Assembly (NCBI GenBank): GCA_947374505.1
Contig: CANCCE010000120.1
Location: 1-8,237 of the forward strand
Length of the DNA: 8,237 nucleotides
Direction of reading: 5' to 3'
Origin: Comamonadaceae bacterium
GTDB taxonomy: Bacteria; Pseudomonadota; Gammaproteobacteria; Burkholderiales; Burkholderiaceae_C
Shown here: in pieces, positions 5,750 through 8,237 of the stretch
Numbering within the stretch: the stretch's first letter is position 1
Layout: every line of letters starts with the position of its first letter
Made by a program: the position numbers and the translations under genes
The notes under the pieces: model-generated
The model's input: the letters and a program-made list of their open reading frames with translations, nothing else
Told to the model about the DNA's origin: nothing
The model's database searches: none

Positions 5750-7417
5750 ATGGTCAGAGCCTCCCAACTCCTTTATCCGCAGCGCGACGCTGCGGCCTTA
5801 CGCCCTGCCGCCACCGTGCTGTTGCTGCGCGACACGCCCGATGGCCTCGAAGTGCTGATGACGCGGCGTTCGTCTACGGCCAGCTTTGCCCCTGGTGCCT
5901 ATGTCTTTCCGGGCGGCGGCATCGACACCGCCGATGCACTCGCGCATGGCCAGTCAACGCGACGCCACACCCAAAGCGATCTGCACCTGACGCAGGCCAT
6001 TGCCGCCATCCGCGAAAGCTTCGAAGAGCTCGGTGTGTTGCTGGCGCGCCATGCCGATGGACGCCACCCTGACACCGCCGACATCGCCACTTTGGATCGC
6101 AGTGTGCCGTTTGCAGAACAATGCGCCGCACGCCAGTTGCAACTGGCGGGCAGCGAGGTGTTTGTGTTGGCGCACTGGGTCACCGACCGGGATTTGCCGC
6201 GCCGCTTTGACGTGCCTTTTCTGGTGGCGCGCATGCCGCACGGCCAAACGCCGTTGGCCGACGAAGCCGAGCAGTTTGAGCCCAGTTGGGTGCGCCCCGC
6301 CGATGCGCTGGCCAGGCATGCAGCAGGCAGCTTCTTCATGGTTTTTCCGACCCTGCGCACGCTCGAACGGCTACAGCATTTCACCGATGTGGAAGCCGTT
6401 CTCGAGGCCTGCGCCGTCACTGACGAACCCCTTTGGACCTCTTGCCCACGCGCCGGATTTCTGGCCGGCCAAGAGGCGCGCTACATGGAACATGAATCTG
6501 CTTTTGGGGAGTTAGCGCTGACCAGTCCCGATGGGCAAATCGTCCACAGCCTCGACTGGCAAATCACGCGGCCGGTACCGCTGCTGAAAAATCTGATGCG
6601 TTTGACCGCGCCCAACCCCGGTGTGATGACCGGCCCCGGTACCAACAGCTATCTGGTCGGTGATGTCAACACGGGCTACATCGCGATTGATCCCGGACCG
6701 GCTGACGTCGACCACTTGGCTCGTTTGTACGCCGCTGCCGGCGGTGACATCCGCATGATTGTCTGCACGCACTCGCACCAGGATCATTCACCCGGCGCGC
6801 AGCCGTTGCAAGCAATGTGCGAAGCCGGCGGCCAGCCAAAGCCGCCGATTCTCGGTTTGGCTTCTCTGCCGACAGCCCGCGCCGACAGCGCCTTCACACC
6901 CGATCGAGCACTGGCAAACCATGAGCTGCTGACACTCGTGTCCAAAGGGCCACAAGGCGACACGACGCACACCCTGAAGGTCATCCACACCCCCGGCCAT
7001 GCCGCCAACCACCTGTGTCTGGTGATGCTTGAAGACGGTCTGTTGTTCAGTGGCGACCACATCCTCAACGGCAGCACGACCATCGTCAATCCGCCCGATG
7101 GCAACATGAACGCTTACCTCGACTCGCTCGACCTGCTCAGCGCCGCCTGTGATGCGCATGCCATCGAATTCATACTGCCGGCTCATGGCTATGTGTTGGG
7201 CCAAGCCAAAGACGCCATCGCCCAACTCAAGGCACACCGGCTCAAGCGCGAAGCCAAAGTCTGGGCGGTGATGCAGGCCAACCCGACCGGCACGCTTGAC
7301 GACTGGGTCCCGCTGGCCTACGACGACGTGCACGAACGCGTTTGGCCGATCGCCAAACGTTCGCTGCTGGCGCATGTGGAGCGCATTCAAGCGCTGCAAC
7401 TGACCAGCCACGGATGA
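5750..7417 (+). CDS. Two-domain Nudix / metallo-beta-lactamase-fold hydrolase (LACTB2-like C-terminus)
   Basis: This is a 555-aa protein with two hydrolase modules. N-terminal residues 18-215 look like a NUDT19-type Nudix domain: AATVLLLRD (20-28), FPGGG (53-57), then RESFEELGV (88-96) as the second half of the Nudix box. About 25 residues are inserted after the glycines, so the usual G-x5-E spacing is lost. Residues 275-490 are an MBL fold with a full set of metal ligands: H341, H343, D345 and H346 in HSHQDH, H417 in HTPGH, D436 in SGDH, and H479 in PAHG. This pattern, with PPDGNMNAYLDSL and a C-terminal winged-helix-like tail (about 490-550), matches LACTB2-type hydrolases, some of which cleave single-stranded RNA. 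Substrates of both domains are unknown here. The start at ATG 5750 has no clear Shine-Dalgarno. The stop overlaps the next start as ATGA. Confidence 0.92.
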   Translation: MVRASQLLYPQRDAAALRPAATVLLLRDTPDGLEVLMTRRSSTASFAPGAYVFPGGGIDTADALAHGQSTRRHTQSDLHLTQAIAAIRESFEELGVLLARHADGRHPDTADIATLDRSVPFAEQCAARQLQLAGSEVFVLAHWVTDRDLPRRFDVPFLVARMPHGQTPLADEAEQFEPSWVRPADALARHAAGSFFMVFPTLRTLERLQHFTDVEAVLEACAVTDEPLWTSCPRAGFLAGQEARYMEHESAFGELALTSPDGQIVHSLDWQITRPVPLLKNLMRLTAPNPGVMTGPGTNSYLVGDVNTGYIAIDPGPADVDHLARLYAAAGGDIRMIVCTHSHQDHSPGAQPLQAMCEAGGQPKPPILGLASLPTARADSAFTPDRALANHELLTLVSKGPQGDTTHTLKVIHTPGHAANHLCLVMLEDGLLFSGDHILNGSTTIVNPPDGNMNAYLDSLDLLSAACDAHAIEFILPAHGYVLGQAKDAIAQLKAHRLKREAKVWAVMQANPTGTLDDWVPLAYDDVHERVWPIAKRSLLAHVERIQALQLTSHG

Positions 7418-7941
7418 CGCCACTCTCGCCACATCAGCCGCACAAGCCGCATCCGGATGCGCGGCGCCGCGCCCTGCACGCGATTGCGCTGTTCGAAGCC
7501 ATCAAGGGCTTGGCGGCGCTGGCCGCCAGCATCGGCTTGCTGGAGTTGCTGCAGCATGATGTGCACCATTTGGCGATGGCATTGCTGTGGCGCTTTCACC
7601 TAGATCCGCAAACGCATTACCCTGAACTGCTGCTGCATTACGCCGACCTGTTGGTGGGCCTTAACCTGAGGACGATGGCGCCCGTGGCGGCGGCTTACAT
7701 CACCGTGCGCCTGCTCGAAGCCTATGGCTTGTGGAAAGAAAAATTATGGGGTGAATGGCTGGCCGCCTTGTCGGGCGCACTCTACATTCCGCTGGAAATT
7801 GCCCACCTGATGCACAGCACCACGCTGGTCAACGCCGGGGTGCTGCTGGCCAATGTGTTGATGGTGGGCTTCCTGGGCTTTCAGCTCTGGCGCCGGCTGA
7901 AACCCAAGCCGGCCACCGACCATGAAAGTCCATCGAATTAG
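7414..7941 (+). CDS. DUF2127 family membrane protein
   Basis: This is a 175-aa inner-membrane protein of unknown function. After a basic, proline- and histidine-rich N-terminus (1-18), about four membrane segments are visible at roughly 20-44, 78-106, 112-133 and 138-160. RLLEAYGLWKEKLWGEWLAA (about 99-118) and SGALYIPLEI (120-129) are the conserved DUF2127 motifs, and ALFEAIKGL at 25-33 is the usual opening. The start ATG 7414 overlaps the upstream stop (ATGA, 7414-7417), so translation is probably coupled to the Nudix-MBL protein. The frame is open upstream to ATG 7342, but those 24 residues lie inside the hydrolase gene and have no family character. The stop at 7939-7941 touches the 3' end of rnpB on the other strand. 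Confidence 0.88.
   Translation: MTPLSPHQPHKPHPDARRRALHAIALFEAIKGLAALAASIGLLELLQHDVHHLAMALLWRFHLDPQTHYPELLLHYADLLVGLNLRTMAPVAAAYITVRLLEAYGLWKEKLWGEWLAALSGALYIPLEIAHLMHSTTLVNAGVLLANVLMVGFLGFQLWRRLKPKPATDHESPSN
7892..7913 (-). terminator. Hairpin inside DUF2127, possible rnpB transcription end
   Basis: GCCGGC at 7892-7897 and again at 7908-7913 can form a 6-bp all-GC stem with a 10-nt loop, about 30 nt downstream of the mature 3' end of rnpB. There is no T-run after it on the minus strand, so it may be only GC-rich coding sequence. No better terminator for rnpB is seen. Confidence 0.2.
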
Positions 7942-8237
7942 TGTGAAGCTCGCCGATAAGCCGGATTTTGTGCGCCGTGCCAACTTGCCGAAACAAGCTG
8001 ACGCGGTGTGACCGTCATTAATCTGGGCCGGGGGTCACCCCACCGGCTCAATGCTACCTACCCGCCAGCTCTGCGGAACCACATCAACGCTGGCCTACTT
8101 GGTATTGCTGCGCGTAGAGATTGCCCGTTTCACCCGGCTTGATGGGTTGCCCCAACAAGCCGACTCGTCTCTGTTGCTCTGATCCTCACCTCACGGTGGA
8201 GAGGTATTACCTCCTACGCTGTCCTGTGCAGTCCGGA
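7942..8237 (-). ncRNA. rnpB: RNase P RNA, class A (5' end beyond window)
   Basis: This is the catalytic RNA of RNase P, which removes 5' leaders from pre-tRNA. On the minus strand the conserved 3' block ACAAAATCCGGCTTATCGG (7953-7971) is the CR-V region. It ends P4 and leads into the 3' strand of P1 (GGCGAGCTTC). GGGTAGGTAGCAT (8051-8063) carries the L15 GGU that pairs with tRNA CCA. ACAGAGACGAGTCGGC lies in the CR-II/III region, and TCCGGA at the window edge is the CR-I strand of the P4 pseudoknot. The pair TCCGGA with TCCGG keeps P4 by a base change relative to the E. coli CCGGG/CCCGG version. About 296 nt are visible. By comparison with E. coli roughly 60-70 nt at the 5' end are missing, including the P1 strand, which should read close to GAAGCTCGCCG. 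The 3' end is set by the P1 pairing and is uncertain by a few bases. Confidence 0.97.

Noticed and set aside
7342..7941. DUF2127 protein starting at ATG 7342
   Set aside because: That extension lies inside the hydrolase gene and has no family character. ATG 7414 overlaps the upstream stop in the usual coupled manner.
7744..7983. Minus-strand open frame across DUF2127 and rnpB
   Set aside because: It runs through the conserved 3' end of RNase P RNA and is antisense to a well-supported membrane protein.

Overview
The window is GC-rich, densely packed chromosomal DNA. It most likely comes from a betaproteobacterium of the Burkholderiales, probably the Comamonadaceae. The signs are the dapF-DUF484-xerC housekeeping order, a Bug-type periplasmic binding protein, a class A RNase P RNA of proteobacterial type, and short intergenic gaps. 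Lineage is an inference from gene content and style; no sequence search was run.

Left part (1-4011, all minus strand). The order of transcription is dapF (diaminopimelate epimerase), a DUF484 protein, xerC (chromosome dimer resolution recombinase), then, after a 172-bp gap, an RlmI-type 23S rRNA cytosine methyltransferase whose C-terminal end runs off the left edge. dapF, DUF484 and xerC are 14 and 20 bp apart and look like one operon. The gap between xerC and rlmI holds three REP-like palindromes with a GTAG head. One of them supplies the xerC stop codon.

Middle (4012-5749). A carboxymuconolactone-decarboxylase-fold protein is divergent from dapF and convergent with a Bug/TTT solute-binding protein, with only 15 bp between the two stops. 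The Bug gene is in turn divergent from the next transcription unit.

Right part (5750-8237). A plus-strand pair overlaps by ATGA: a 555-aa protein with an N-terminal Nudix-like domain and a C-terminal LACTB2-like metallo-beta-lactamase hydrolase, then a small four-helix DUF2127 membrane protein. Directly after the DUF2127 stop, on the opposite strand, is the 3' end of rnpB (RNase P RNA). Its 5' end lies beyond the right edge.

Most of the window is ordinary housekeeping sequence, and I see no convincing new defence, mobile or biosynthetic system. The points most worth a second look are the REP cluster with compensatory stem changes and its overlap with the xerC stop, the two-domain Nudix-MBL protein coupled to DUF2127, and the abutting 3' ends of rnpB and DUF2127.
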